DNA of 17,947 bases from Pseudomonadota bacterium (GCA_023453335.1 JAEXTU010000452.1:1-17947), one strand, 5' to 3'. Counted from the first letter of the stretch, positions 1-9,345 are shown. The notes: generated by a model not told the origin, from the sequence alone. Numbers and translations are program-made.

Positions 1-54
1 GGTTCGCGAACCGCCCTCTTGCCGAACCGCCCGCCTCTCTGGCCGGGGCCGGCG

Positions 55-1752
<1,698 letters not shown>

Positions 1753-1780
1753 GGGCGTGTCCTTCTTATAGAGGATAGGG

Positions 1781-1799
1781 CCGCCCCCGTGCGGGGCGG
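1781..1799 (-). other. Stem-loop at the probable 5' end of the glnS mRNA
   Basis: CCGCCCC at 1781-1787 and GGGGCGG at 1793-1799 form a perfect 7-bp GC stem around a 5-base loop. No U-run follows on either strand, so it is a poor terminator. It begins about where the candidate glnS promoter would start transcription (near 1800), so the glnS message would open with a hairpin before its ribosome-binding site. A role in 5'-end protection or attenuation is inference. Confidence 0.45.
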
Positions 1800-1806
1800 A
1801 CTTTGC

Positions 1807-1836
1807 TCAATACCGGGAGGGGGGCGGTATGGTCAA
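1807..1836 (-). promoter_or_regulatory. Candidate sigma70 promoter for glnS with an inverted repeat in the spacer
   Basis: On the minus strand TTGACC (1831-1836) and TATTGA (1807-1812) are separated by 18 bases. The -35 box overlaps the TGA stop of the PilZ gene. A perfect inverted repeat, ATACCG (1810-1815) and CGGTAT (1825-1830) with a 9-base gap, fills the spacer and touches the -10 box, a layout typical of an operator. The box matches are moderate and no regulator is identified. Confidence 0.4.
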
Positions 1837-2180
1837 CGGGCCGGCAGGGCCAGCTCTTCGATGCGGGTCTTCTCCTCCACCGCGTCGAAGCACATGCCGA
1901 ACTCGCGCTCCCCGGCCTTGATCCAGCTCACGATGCCGCGCTTGCCGGCCAAAAAGCCGAAGCGGTCCTCCTCGAAGGAGGCCAGCTCCACGCGCTGGCC
2001 CTCCAGGAGCAGGCCGATGCGGGCCGCGGGGTCGGCCAGGGCCAGGCGCATGCCGCCGCAGGAGATGTCGGCGATCTCGCAGGGGAGGTCCATGCCGGCC
2101 ACCGCGACGCGGCAGCGCGGCCGGCCCGGCCGCCCGGCCAGAGTGAGGATGAAGCGTTCCCAGCGCCGGCGTTCGGCCAT
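1833..2180 (-). CDS. Single-domain PilZ protein, probable cyclic-di-GMP receptor
   Basis: This is a 115-residue stand-alone PilZ domain. Family knowledge: PilZ domains bind cyclic di-GMP and relay it to motility, biofilm or polysaccharide machinery. Both parts of the ligand motif are visible: RxxxR at residues 5-9 (within ERRRWER) and DxSxxG as DISCGG at 38-43. The rest is a predicted beta-barrel, with no transmembrane segment, signal peptide or output domain. The partner is therefore unknown and cannot be inferred from the neighbours, which are translation genes. The start is well supported by AAAGGAG upstream and a TATAAG -10 box just before it. It precedes glnS on the same strand, and the probable glnS promoter overlaps its stop codon, so the two genes need not be co-regulated. 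Confidence 0.85.
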   Translation of the reverse strand: MAERRRWERFILTLAGRPGRPRCRVAVAGMDLPCEIADISCGGMRLALADPAARIGLLLEGQRVELASFEEDRFGFLAGKRGIVSWIKAGEREFGMCFDAVEEKTRIEELALPAR

Positions 2181-2201
2181 GGCGGTCTCCTTTGCCCTGG
2201 G

Positions 2202-2231
2202 CTTATACCGCCGGTCGGGCGGGGTTGTCCA
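2202..2231 (-). promoter_or_regulatory. Candidate sigma70 promoter for the PilZ gene
   Basis: On the minus strand TGGACA (2226-2231) and TATAAG (2202-2207) are separated by 18 bases, with five and four or more consensus matches respectively. The expected start site lies about 15-20 bases before the ATG at 2180, leaving a short leader that contains AAAGGAG. The site sits between the rpmB terminator and the PilZ gene, where a promoter is expected. Confidence 0.5.
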
Positions 2232-2272
2232 GCAACGGCAGGGGGTTCGAAGACGGACCGGGCGCGGGAATG

Positions 2273-2304
2273 AAAAAACCCCGCCACCCGGAGGCGGCGG
2301 GGTT
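2273..2304 (-). terminator. Intrinsic terminator of rpmB
   Basis: Read on the minus strand, AACCCCGCC (2296-2304) and GGCGGGGTT (2277-2285) form a perfect 9-bp stem with a 10-base loop, followed by a run of six T residues (2273-2278, overlapping the stem end). It lies about 20 bases past the rpmB stop, so rpmB is probably monocistronic and separated from the PilZ gene. Confidence 0.93.
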
Positions 2305-2324
2305 GCAGGCGGAAAGCGTTTGCC

Positions 2325-2534
2325 CTAGGAGGCCTTTTTGACCACGGGCTTCTGGATGGCGCCCGAGCGCAGGCAGCGGGTGCAGACGTTGGCCTGCTTG
2401 ACCTCGCCCGAGGCGGTCTGGATGCGGACCTTCTGCAGGTTGGGCTTGAACAGGCGCTTGGACTTGTTGTTGGCGTGGCTCACGTTGTGGCCGACCTGGG
2501 GCTTCTTGCCGCAGATGTCGCACTGCATGCTCAT
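2325..2534 (-). CDS. rpmB: 50S ribosomal protein L28, zinc-binding form
   Basis: This is the large-subunit protein L28, 69 residues. The N-terminal part (CDICGKKPQVGHNVSH) and the KSKRLFKPNLQ segment are diagnostic. It is the cysteine-containing (C+) form: C5-x2-C8 and C51-x2-C54 can hold one zinc. The start at MSMQ is preferred over the internal Met at residue 3 because GGAGG lies eight bases before it. The gene is divergent from the yceD-rpmF block and has a terminator just after its stop. The roughly 110-base stretch upstream (2535-2650) is rich in short GC inverted repeats, including TCCGGCCGGA at 2573-2582. I see no strong promoter there; a weak pair TTGCCT/TAAGGA (2673 down to 2645) is the best candidate. 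Confidence 0.96.
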   Translation of the reverse strand: MSMQCDICGKKPQVGHNVSHANNKSKRLFKPNLQKVRIQTASGEVKQANVCTRCLRSGAIQKPVVKKAS

Positions 2535-2684
2535 GGGACTGTCCTCCTTCGGGCCTTTCGGCGAAACTTCGGTCCGGCCGGAGCCGGGGGGTTTTCTCGG
2601 GCCTGGGCGGGCCGTTTGGGGCTTTCCGCCGCAGGGAACTTGCCTCCTTATCCAATCGTCCGGGAAAAGGCAAGGGGTTTGTCC

Positions 2685-2714
2685 TTGACAATGTCGATTG
2701 TTCGCCTGTATGAG
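2685..2714 (+). promoter_or_regulatory. Sigma70-type promoter for the yceD-rpmF-plsX-fab block
   Basis: A perfect TTGACA (2685-2690) is followed after 18 bases by TATGAG (2709-2714). The expected start site is near 2721. An inverted repeat, ACAAT (2688-2692) and ATTGT (2697-2701) with a 4-base gap, overlaps the -35 box and could be an operator. The surrounding DNA is less GC-rich than the coding regions, as expected for a promoter. Its position argues against translation starts upstream of about 2725. Confidence 0.7.
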
Positions 2715-2751
2715 GCGCGTCTGCACGATGGAGAAGACGACGAGGATGACG

Positions 2752-3276
2752 ATGGCCGGAGCGTGGCTGCCTGTTACCGACATCCCGGCCGAGGGCCGGG
2801 AGTTTTCTTTCACGGACCAGTCCCTGTGGACCGGCCCGGCGGAAGGGTATGGCATGCAACTCTCGGTGGCCGAGCCGCTCACGGCCACCCTCTTCGTGGT
2901 TCCCCAGGAGCGCGGCGTGTACCTGAAGGGCCGGATCGCCGGCGCGGTGGCCCTGCCCTGCGACCGCTGCACCGCGGAGGCCCGGGTGGAGGTGGACCAC
3001 GAATTCGAGTTCGTGGACCAGTTGCCCGCGCCGGGCGAGCAGGCCGAGGACGCGCTCTTGCGCGAGACCAAGGCCGGGCTGGAGCTGGATGCGGCCGGGC
3101 TGCTCTGGGAGCAGCTGCTGCTGGCCCTGCCGGCGCACGTGCTGTGCTCTCCCGAGTGCAAGGGCCTGTGCCCGCAGTGCGGGGCGGACCTGAACCAGGG
3201 CCAGTGCTCCTGCGCCCCGGTGGGGGGCGACCCCCGGCTGGCCGCCCTGCGCGGCCTCAAGATCGGGAAGAAATAG
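2752..3276 (+). CDS. yceD: YceD/DUF177 family protein, 23S rRNA accumulation factor
   Basis: This 174-residue protein is of the YceD (DUF177) family. Family knowledge: YceD sits beside rpmF in many bacteria, and members are linked to accumulation or processing of 23S rRNA. Visible features are the conserved CDRC at residues 70-73, followed by an acidic beta-rich stretch, and a C-terminal cysteine cluster (C132, C136, C140, C143, C152, C154; core GLCPQCGADLN) that probably binds zinc. The start is a judgement: in-frame starts exist at 2698, 2710, 2728 and 2746, but the first two lie inside or before the promoter. ATG 2752 has GAGG six bases upstream and leads straight into the conserved WLPVTDIPAEGREF. 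ATG 2746 is the main alternative. rpmF follows after 66 bp. Confidence 0.9.
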   Translation: MAGAWLPVTDIPAEGREFSFTDQSLWTGPAEGYGMQLSVAEPLTATLFVVPQERGVYLKGRIAGAVALPCDRCTAEARVEVDHEFEFVDQLPAPGEQAEDALLRETKAGLELDAAGLLWEQLLLALPAHVLCSPECKGLCPQCGADLNQGQCSCAPVGGDPRLAALRGLKIGKK

Positions 3277-3342
3277 GGATTTTCGCGTTGAACCGGTCGC
3301 CGGCCCGTGGGCAGGCGGCCTGAAGAGAAAGGAAGGGAAGCC

Positions 3343-3525
3343 ATGGCCAACCCGAAAAAGAAGACCTCCAAGTCCAAGAGCCGCAGCCGCAAGGCGCACG
3401 ACGCCCTGACCAAGCCCACCGTGGTGTACTGCCAGTGCGGTGAGCCCACCCGGCCGCACACCGCCTGTGCCAAGTGCGGCACCTACAAGGGCCGCCAGGT
3501 GCTGTTCGCGGCCGATGGCCAATAG
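3343..3525 (+). CDS. rpmF: 50S ribosomal protein L32, zinc-binding form
   Basis: This is the large-subunit protein L32, 60 residues. The N-terminus MANPKKKTSKSKSRSRKAHD is the classic L32 signature, giving a basic tail followed by a zinc ribbon. The zinc ligands are C30-x-C32 and C42-x2-C45, so like L28 in this window it is the cysteine-containing (C+) form. The start is fixed by conservation and by GGAAGGGAAG just upstream. Its 3' end overlaps the start of plsX by 11 bp in another frame, which suggests translational coupling. The order yceD-rpmF-plsX-fabH is widely conserved in bacteria. Confidence 0.97.
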   Translation: MANPKKKTSKSKSRSRKAHDALTKPTVVYCQCGEPTRPHTACAKCGTYKGRQVLFAADGQ

Positions 3526-4558
3526 CATTCCGCGCATCGCCGTGGACGCCATGGGCGGGGACCTCGGTCCCTCGGTGGTGGTCCCCGGCGCGGTGCAGGC
3601 CGCCCGCGAGGCGAACCTGGCGCTCACCCTGGTGGGCCGCGAGGACGAGGTGCGGGCCGAGCTGTCCAGGCTGGACCTGTCCGGCCTGGACGTCTCCGTG
3701 CTGCACTCCCCGGAGATGGCGGGGATGGACGAGAAGCCCTCGGACATCCTGCGCCGCAAGAAGGACTCCTCCATCCACATGGCCTGCCGCCTGGTCAAGG
3801 AGGGCAAGGCCGACGGGGTGGTGAGCGCCGGCAACTCCGGGGCCACCGTGGCCTGCGGCATGTTCATCCTGGGCCGCATCCCGGGCATCTCCCGGCCGGC
3901 CCTGGCCACCATCATGCCCACGGCCAAGCAGCCCATGGTGCTCATCGACGTGGGCGCCAACGTGGACTCCAAGCCCAAGCACCTGTTCCAGTTCGGCCTC
4001 ATGGCCGAGGTGCTGGCCCAGAGCGTGCTCGGGCTGGACAAGCCGCGGGTGGGCCTGCTCTCCATCGGCGAGGAGGAGGGCAAGGGCAACTCCATGGTCA
4101 AGGAGGCGTACGCCCTGTTGCGCGCCTCCACGCTCAACTTCGTGGGCAACGTGGAGGGCCGGGACGTGTACACCGGCGACGTGGACGTGGTGGTCTGCGA
4201 CGGGTTCGTGGGCAACGTGGCGCTCAAGCTCTCCGAGGGCCTGGCCCACACCATGACCCAGGTCCTGAAGCGCGAACTCCTGCGCCACTTCTGGGGCCGG
4301 GTGGGCACCCTGTTCGCCCGCGGCGCGCTCCGGCGCTTCAAGAAGGTCACCGACTACGCCGAGTACGGCGGCGCGCCGCTGCTCGGCCTCACCGGCCTGG
4401 TGGTGGTCTGCCACGGCGCGTCCAACCCCAAGGCCATCATGAACGCGGTGAAGATGGCCGGCACCTTTGCCCGGTCCCGCTCCAGCGAGGTCCTGGCCGA
4501 GCGTCTCGCGGCGCACGGCCAGCTTGCGCCCGAAGCCCCGGCCGCCCCGGCCGCCTAG
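3515..4558 (+). CDS. plsX: Phosphate acyltransferase PlsX
   Basis: PlsX converts acyl-ACP and phosphate to acyl-phosphate, the donor for PlsY in glycerophospholipid synthesis; it is a peripheral membrane enzyme. At 347 residues it has normal length. Signatures visible in order are IAVDAMGGDLGP (8-19), the DEKPSDILRRKKDSS region (72-86), SAGNSGAT (104-111), then LIDVGANVD, LLSIGEEEGKGN and the CDGFVGNVALK segment. The start at ATG 3515 inside the rpmF 3' end puts the protein at MANSIPRIAVDAMGG. No Shine-Dalgarno sequence lies at a normal distance, so coupling to rpmF termination (11-bp overlap) is likely. The C-terminus ends in an Ala/Pro-rich tail. fabH follows after 47 bp, placing phospholipid and fatty-acid initiation together. 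Confidence 0.97.
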   Translation: MANSIPRIAVDAMGGDLGPSVVVPGAVQAAREANLALTLVGREDEVRAELSRLDLSGLDVSVLHSPEMAGMDEKPSDILRRKKDSSIHMACRLVKEGKADGVVSAGNSGATVACGMFILGRIPGISRPALATIMPTAKQPMVLIDVGANVDSKPKHLFQFGLMAEVLAQSVLGLDKPRVGLLSIGEEEGKGNSMVKEAYALLRASTLNFVGNVEGRDVYTGDVDVVVCDGFVGNVALKLSEGLAHTMTQVLKRELLRHFWGRVGTLFARGALRRFKKVTDYAEYGGAPLLGLTGLVVVCHGASNPKAIMNAVKMAGTFARSRSSEVLAERLAAHGQLAPEAPAAPAA

Positions 4559-4605
4559 TTCTTCCCCCGCCGCTCCCCCGGGCGCGGCCAACCCCTCTTC
4601 ACGCC

Positions 4606-5595
4606 ATGCAACACCCCGTCAAAATCATCGGCCAGGGCTTCTACGTACCGGAGAAGGTGCTCACCAACGCCGACCTGGAGCGCATGGTGGAGACCTCGGA
4701 CGAGTGGATCGTGGAGCGCACCGGCATCCGCGAGCGCCACGTGGCCGCCCTGGGCCAGGCCACCTCGGACCTGGCCCGCCGCGCCGCCGAGAAGGCGCTG
4801 GCCAGCGCCGGGATCGCCACGGCCGACCTCACCCACATCCTGGTGGCCACCCTGACCCCGGACGCCTACTGCCCCAACACCGCCAGCAAGGTGCAGCACC
4901 TGCTGGGCTGCGGCCCCATCATGTGCATGGACCTGAACGCGGCCTGCTCCGGCTTCCTCTACGGGTTGCAGACCGGCCGCGCCCTGGCCGCCCTGGACCC
5001 CAAGGCCAAGGTGCTGCTGGTGGCGGCCGAGGTGCTCTCCAGCCGCACCAACTGGACCGACCGCACCACCTGCGTGCTCTTCGGCGACGGGGCCGGGGCG
5101 GTGGTGCTCTCGGCCGACCCCGCGGCCCGCGGCGCGGTGGTGGAGGACGTGGACCTGCACGCCGACGGCCAGTTCTGGGACCTGCTCACCGTGCGCGGCG
5201 GCGGTTCGGGCACGCCCTACAAGCTGGGCGAGGCCATCGGCGAGGACTTCTTCATCCAGATGGCCGGCCGGGAAACCTTCAAGCAGGCCACCCGGGCCAT
5301 GGAGAACGTGAGCCGGGACATGCTGGCCAAGCACGGGCTCGCCACGGGCGACGTGGACGTGTTCATCTCCCACCAGGCCAACCTGCGCATCATCAGCTAC
5401 GTGGGCAAGAAGCTGGGCTTTTCCGAGGACCAGGTCTTCGTGAACGTGCACCGCTACGGCAACACCTCGGCGGCCAGCATCGGCATCGCCCTGGCCGAGG
5501 CGAGGGAGAGCGGGTTCATCAAGGACGGCCACCGGGTCATGCTCACCGCCTTCGGCGGCGGCCTGACCTGGGGCACGGCCCTGCTGCAATTCTGA
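4606..5595 (+). CDS. fabH: 3-oxoacyl-[ACP] synthase III
   Basis: KAS III condenses acetyl-CoA (or another short acyl-CoA) with malonyl-ACP to start fatty-acid synthesis. At 329 residues it has normal length. The catalytic triad is intact: C114 in DLNAACSGF, H256 in SHQANLR and N286 in YGNTSAAS. The TSDEWIVERTGIRERH stretch (about 30-45), which helps form the CoA site, and the terminal GGGLTWG loop are present. The start at MQHPVKIIGQGFYVP matches the family, but the upstream bases (4580-4605) are pyrimidine-rich with no recognisable Shine-Dalgarno sequence. The following 118 bp to fabG contain no gene. They hold a weak 5-bp inverted repeat, GGTTT (5662-5666) and AAACC (5677-5681). Confidence 0.97.
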   Translation: MQHPVKIIGQGFYVPEKVLTNADLERMVETSDEWIVERTGIRERHVAALGQATSDLARRAAEKALASAGIATADLTHILVATLTPDAYCPNTASKVQHLLGCGPIMCMDLNAACSGFLYGLQTGRALAALDPKAKVLLVAAEVLSSRTNWTDRTTCVLFGDGAGAVVLSADPAARGAVVEDVDLHADGQFWDLLTVRGGGSGTPYKLGEAIGEDFFIQMAGRETFKQATRAMENVSRDMLAKHGLATGDVDVFISHQANLRIISYVGKKLGFSEDQVFVNVHRYGNTSAASIGIALAEARESGFIKDGHRVMLTAFGGGLTWGTALLQF

Positions 5596-5713
5596 GACGG
5601 CGAGACAACCTGGCGATTTTCCTGCACAAGCCCGACCGGGAGCGCGGATTGAAGTCCTCCTGGTTTTGCGGTAAGGAAACCCCTTCGCCCCTAACCGAAA
5701 CCCCCATCGAACC

Positions 5714-6457
5714 ATGAGTGAACTCACCAAGACCGCGCTCGTCACCGGCGGCTCCCGGGGCATCGGCAAGGCCATCGCCAAGGCCCTGGCCGCGGACGGC
5801 CTGCAGGTTTTCCTGACCTTTGTCAGCCGGCCCGAGGAGGCCGCCGCCACGGTGGCCGAGATCGCTGCCGCCGGCGGGGCCGCCCGGAGCTTCCGGCTGG
5901 ACGTGTCCGACCGCGCCGCGGTGGCCGCCTTCTTCGCCGCCGAGATCAAGGACAAGGTCTTTTTGGCCGCCCTGGTGAACAACGCCGGCATGACCAAGGA
6001 CGGCCTCATCCTGCGCATGAAGGACGAGGACTGGGACCGGGTGCTGGACGTGAACCTCACCGGCCCCTTCGCCTGCCTGCGCGAGGCGGCCAAGATCATG
6101 TCCAAGCAGCGCTTCGGCCGCATCGTGAACCTGTCCTCGGTGGTGGGCCAGATGGGCAACGCCGGCCAGGCCAACTACGTGGCCTCCAAGGCCGGGCTCA
6201 TCGGCCTGACCAAGACCGCGGCCCGGGAACTGGCCTCGCGCAGCGTCACGGTCAACGCCGTGACCCCGGGCTACATCGCCACCGACATGACCGCGGGCCT
6301 GCCCGAGGCGGTGGTGGCCAAGTTTCTGGAGTCCGTGCCCCTGGGCCGGGCCGGCTCGGCCGAGGACGTGGCCGAGGCCGTGCGCTTCCTGGTGTCCGAC
6401 CGTGCCGCCTACATCACCGGGCAGGTGCTCTCGGTGAACGGCGGCATGTACATGTAA
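5714..6457 (+). CDS. fabG: 3-oxoacyl-[ACP] reductase
   Basis: FabG carries out the NADPH-dependent reduction of 3-oxoacyl-ACP to 3-hydroxyacyl-ACP, the first reductive step of elongation. It is a 247-residue classical short-chain dehydrogenase. Visible motifs are the cofactor loop TGGSRGIG (11-18), NNAG (89-92), the active-site residues N114, S142, Y155 and K159 (YVASK), and the C-terminal ITGQVLSVNGGM typical of FabG. Gene context (between fabH and acpP) supports FabG over other SDRs. The start is set by MSELTKTALVTGG; like fabH it lacks a Shine-Dalgarno sequence, the upstream bases being AC-rich. fabD, usually found between fabH and fabG in many bacteria, is absent from this position. Confidence 0.96.
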   Translation: MSELTKTALVTGGSRGIGKAIAKALAADGLQVFLTFVSRPEEAAATVAEIAAAGGAARSFRLDVSDRAAVAAFFAAEIKDKVFLAALVNNAGMTKDGLILRMKDEDWDRVLDVNLTGPFACLREAAKIMSKQRFGRIVNLSSVVGQMGNAGQANYVASKAGLIGLTKTAARELASRSVTVNAVTPGYIATDMTAGLPEAVVAKFLESVPLGRAGSAEDVAEAVRFLVSDRAAYITGQVLSVNGGMYM

Positions 6458-6480
6458 GCATCCGTCAACCCGCTCGACCG

Positions 6481-6499
6481 GCCCCGGCCCATCCGGGGC
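6481..6499 (+). other. GC stem-loop in the leader of acpP
   Basis: GCCCCGG (6481-6487) and CCGGGGC (6493-6499) form a perfect 7-bp stem with a 5-base loop, 30 bases before the acpP ATG and upstream of its ribosome-binding site. No T-run follows, so it is unlikely to terminate. It could block 3'-5' decay of the upstream fabG message or mark a processed 5' end of an acpP RNA; both are inference. Confidence 0.5.
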
Positions 6500-6529
6500 G
6501 CAAAACCAGTAAAAGCATTGGAGGGGACC

Positions 6530-6760
6530 ATGTCCGTTGAGGAAAAAGTCAAGGCCATCATCGTGGACCAGCTCGGCGTGTCCGCCGAGGAAGTGAAACC
6601 CGAATCCTCCTTCGTGGAGGACCTGGGCGCCGACTCCCTGGACCTCACCGAGCTGATCATGGCCATGGAAGAGGAATTCGGCATCGAGATCGATGACGAA
6701 GAGGCCCAGAAGCTCATCAAGGTCAAGGACGCCATCGACTACATCTCGAAGAAGAGCTAG
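6530..6760 (+). CDS. acpP: Acyl carrier protein
   Basis: ACP carries the growing acyl chain on a 4'-phosphopantetheine arm during fatty-acid synthesis and donates acyl groups to PlsX, LPS and lipoate pathways. It is 76 residues, small and acidic. The attachment serine is S36 in GADSLD, followed by the acidic recognition helix LTELIMAMEEEFGIEI. The start at ATG 6530 is preferred over an in-frame TTG twelve bases earlier because a strong GGAGGGG lies just before it. This is the best ribosome-binding site of the fab genes and fits the very high ACP levels cells need. The message is flanked by a GC hairpin upstream and an intrinsic terminator downstream, suggesting that acpP RNA accumulates separately from fabF. 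Confidence 0.98.
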   Translation: MSVEEKVKAIIVDQLGVSAEEVKPESSFVEDLGADSLDLTELIMAMEEEFGIEIDDEEAQKLIKVKDAIDYISKKS

Positions 6761-6785
6761 CGCGCGGGCCGTTCGACCTTCCGGA

Positions 6786-6825
6786 AGCGTCTTGCGGCAC
6801 CCGCCCAAGACGCTCCCTTTTTCTT
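6786..6825 (+). terminator. Intrinsic (probably partial) terminator between acpP and fabF
   Basis: AGCGTCTTG (6786-6794) and CAAGACGCT (6806-6814) form a perfect 9-bp stem with an 11-base loop, followed by CCCTTTTTCTT. It lies 25 bases after the acpP stop and 27 bases before the fabF ATG. With no evident fabF promoter between, it probably works as a partial terminator, lowering fabF and downstream transcription relative to acpP. Confidence 0.88.
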
Positions 6826-6851
6826 GGGGCCGCCGCCCACGAGGACCGACC

Positions 6852-8093
6852 ATGAACAGACGACGCGTGGTGGTGACCGCGGTTTCCGCCATCACCCCCA
6901 TCGGCAACGACGCCGAGACCAGCTGGACCAACCTGTGCGCCGGGGTCTCCGGGGCCGGGCCCCTGACCCGCTTCGACCCCACCGGCTACGAGACCACCTT
7001 CGCCTGCGAGGTCAAGGGGTTCGTCCCCACCGACCACATGCCGCCCAAGGCGGCCAAGCGGATGGAGATCTTCACCCAGTACGCGGTGGCCTGCGCCAAG
7101 ATGCTCACCGCAGCCGGGAACTTCGACCCGGCCAGCGAGCCCGAGACCACCGGCGTCATCCTGGGCTGCGGCCTGGGCGGCCTGGACACCATCGAGAAGC
7201 AGCACCAGCGCCTGGTGGAGGCCGGCCCCGGCCGGGTCTCCCCCTTCTTCATCCCGGTGGTCATCGCCAACATGGCCCCCGGCCAGGTCTCCATCTTCAC
7301 CGGCGCGCGCGGGCCCCAGTACGCCACCACCTCGGCCTGCGCCTCGGGCACCCACGGGGTGGGCTACGCCTACACCGACATCGTCATGGGCCGGGCCGAG
7401 GTGATGCTCTGCGGCGGGGTGGAGTCCTGCATGACCCCCACCGCGGTGGCCGGGTTCAACGCGGCCAAGGCCCTGTCCACCCGCAACGCCGACCCGGCCC
7501 ACGCCAGCCGGCCCTTTGACAAGGACCGCGACGGGTTCGTCATGGGCGAGGGCTGCGGCATGCTCATGCTCGAAGAACTGGAGCACGCCAAGGCGCGCGG
7601 CGCCAAGATCCTGGCCGAGGTCATCGGCTTCGGGGCCTCCTCCGACGCCTTCCACATGACCGCCCCGCCCGAGGACGGCTCGGGCATGGCCCTGTGCATG
7701 CGCGCGGCCCTGCGCGAGGCCGGGCTGGCCCCGGAGGCCATCGACCACATCAACGCGCACGGCACCTCCACCTACCTGAACGACCTGTGCGAGACCCGGG
7801 CGGTCAAGACCGTGTTCGGCAAGCACGCCTACACGCTCTGCCTCACCGCCAACAAGTCCATGGTGGGGCACCTGCTGGGCGGCGCGGGCGGCGTGGAGAG
7901 CGTCTTCTCGGTGCTCACCCTGGACCGCCAGACCGTGCCCGGCACCATCAACCTGGACAACCCCGGCGAGGAGTGCGACCTGGACTACACCGCGGGCGGG
8001 ACGGTCAAGAAGCCCGTGCAGTACGTCATGTGCAACTCGTTCGGCTTCGGCGGCACCAACGCCAGCATCCTCTTCAAGCGCTACGAGGGCTAA
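6852..8093 (+). CDS. fabF: 3-oxoacyl-[ACP] synthase II
   Basis: KAS II is the elongation condensing enzyme that joins acyl-ACP with malonyl-ACP. At 413 residues it has normal length. The catalytic Cys-His-His set is intact: C163 in TSACASGTH, H303 in NAHGTSTYLND and H340 in NKSMVGHLLGGAGG, with the supporting K335. The start at MNRRRVVVTAVSAITPIG matches the family and has GAGGA six bases upstream; in-frame codons further upstream run through the terminator and are not coding. glyA follows only 4 bp after the stop, and its ribosome-binding site lies inside the end of fabF. Confidence 0.97.
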   Translation: MNRRRVVVTAVSAITPIGNDAETSWTNLCAGVSGAGPLTRFDPTGYETTFACEVKGFVPTDHMPPKAAKRMEIFTQYAVACAKMLTAAGNFDPASEPETTGVILGCGLGGLDTIEKQHQRLVEAGPGRVSPFFIPVVIANMAPGQVSIFTGARGPQYATTSACASGTHGVGYAYTDIVMGRAEVMLCGGVESCMTPTAVAGFNAAKALSTRNADPAHASRPFDKDRDGFVMGEGCGMLMLEELEHAKARGAKILAEVIGFGASSDAFHMTAPPEDGSGMALCMRAALREAGLAPEAIDHINAHGTSTYLNDLCETRAVKTVFGKHAYTLCLTANKSMVGHLLGGAGGVESVFSVLTLDRQTVPGTINLDNPGEECDLDYTAGGTVKKPVQYVMCNSFGFGGTNASILFKRYEG

Positions 8094-8097
8094 GACC

Positions 8098-9339
<1,242 letters not shown>

Positions 9340-9345
9340 GACACG

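Noticed and set aside
2535..2660. Possible ribosomal-protein autoregulatory RNA in the rpmB leader
   Set aside because: Short GC palindromes such as TCCGGCCGGA (2573-2582) are present, but such symmetry is common in DNA this GC-rich and I could not build a consistent fold resembling a known leader.
5649..5677. Possible promoter before fabG (TTGAAG-N17-TAAGGA)
   Set aside because: The -10 box matches the consensus at only two of six positions; too weak to list as a feature, though the 118-bp gap leaves room for one.
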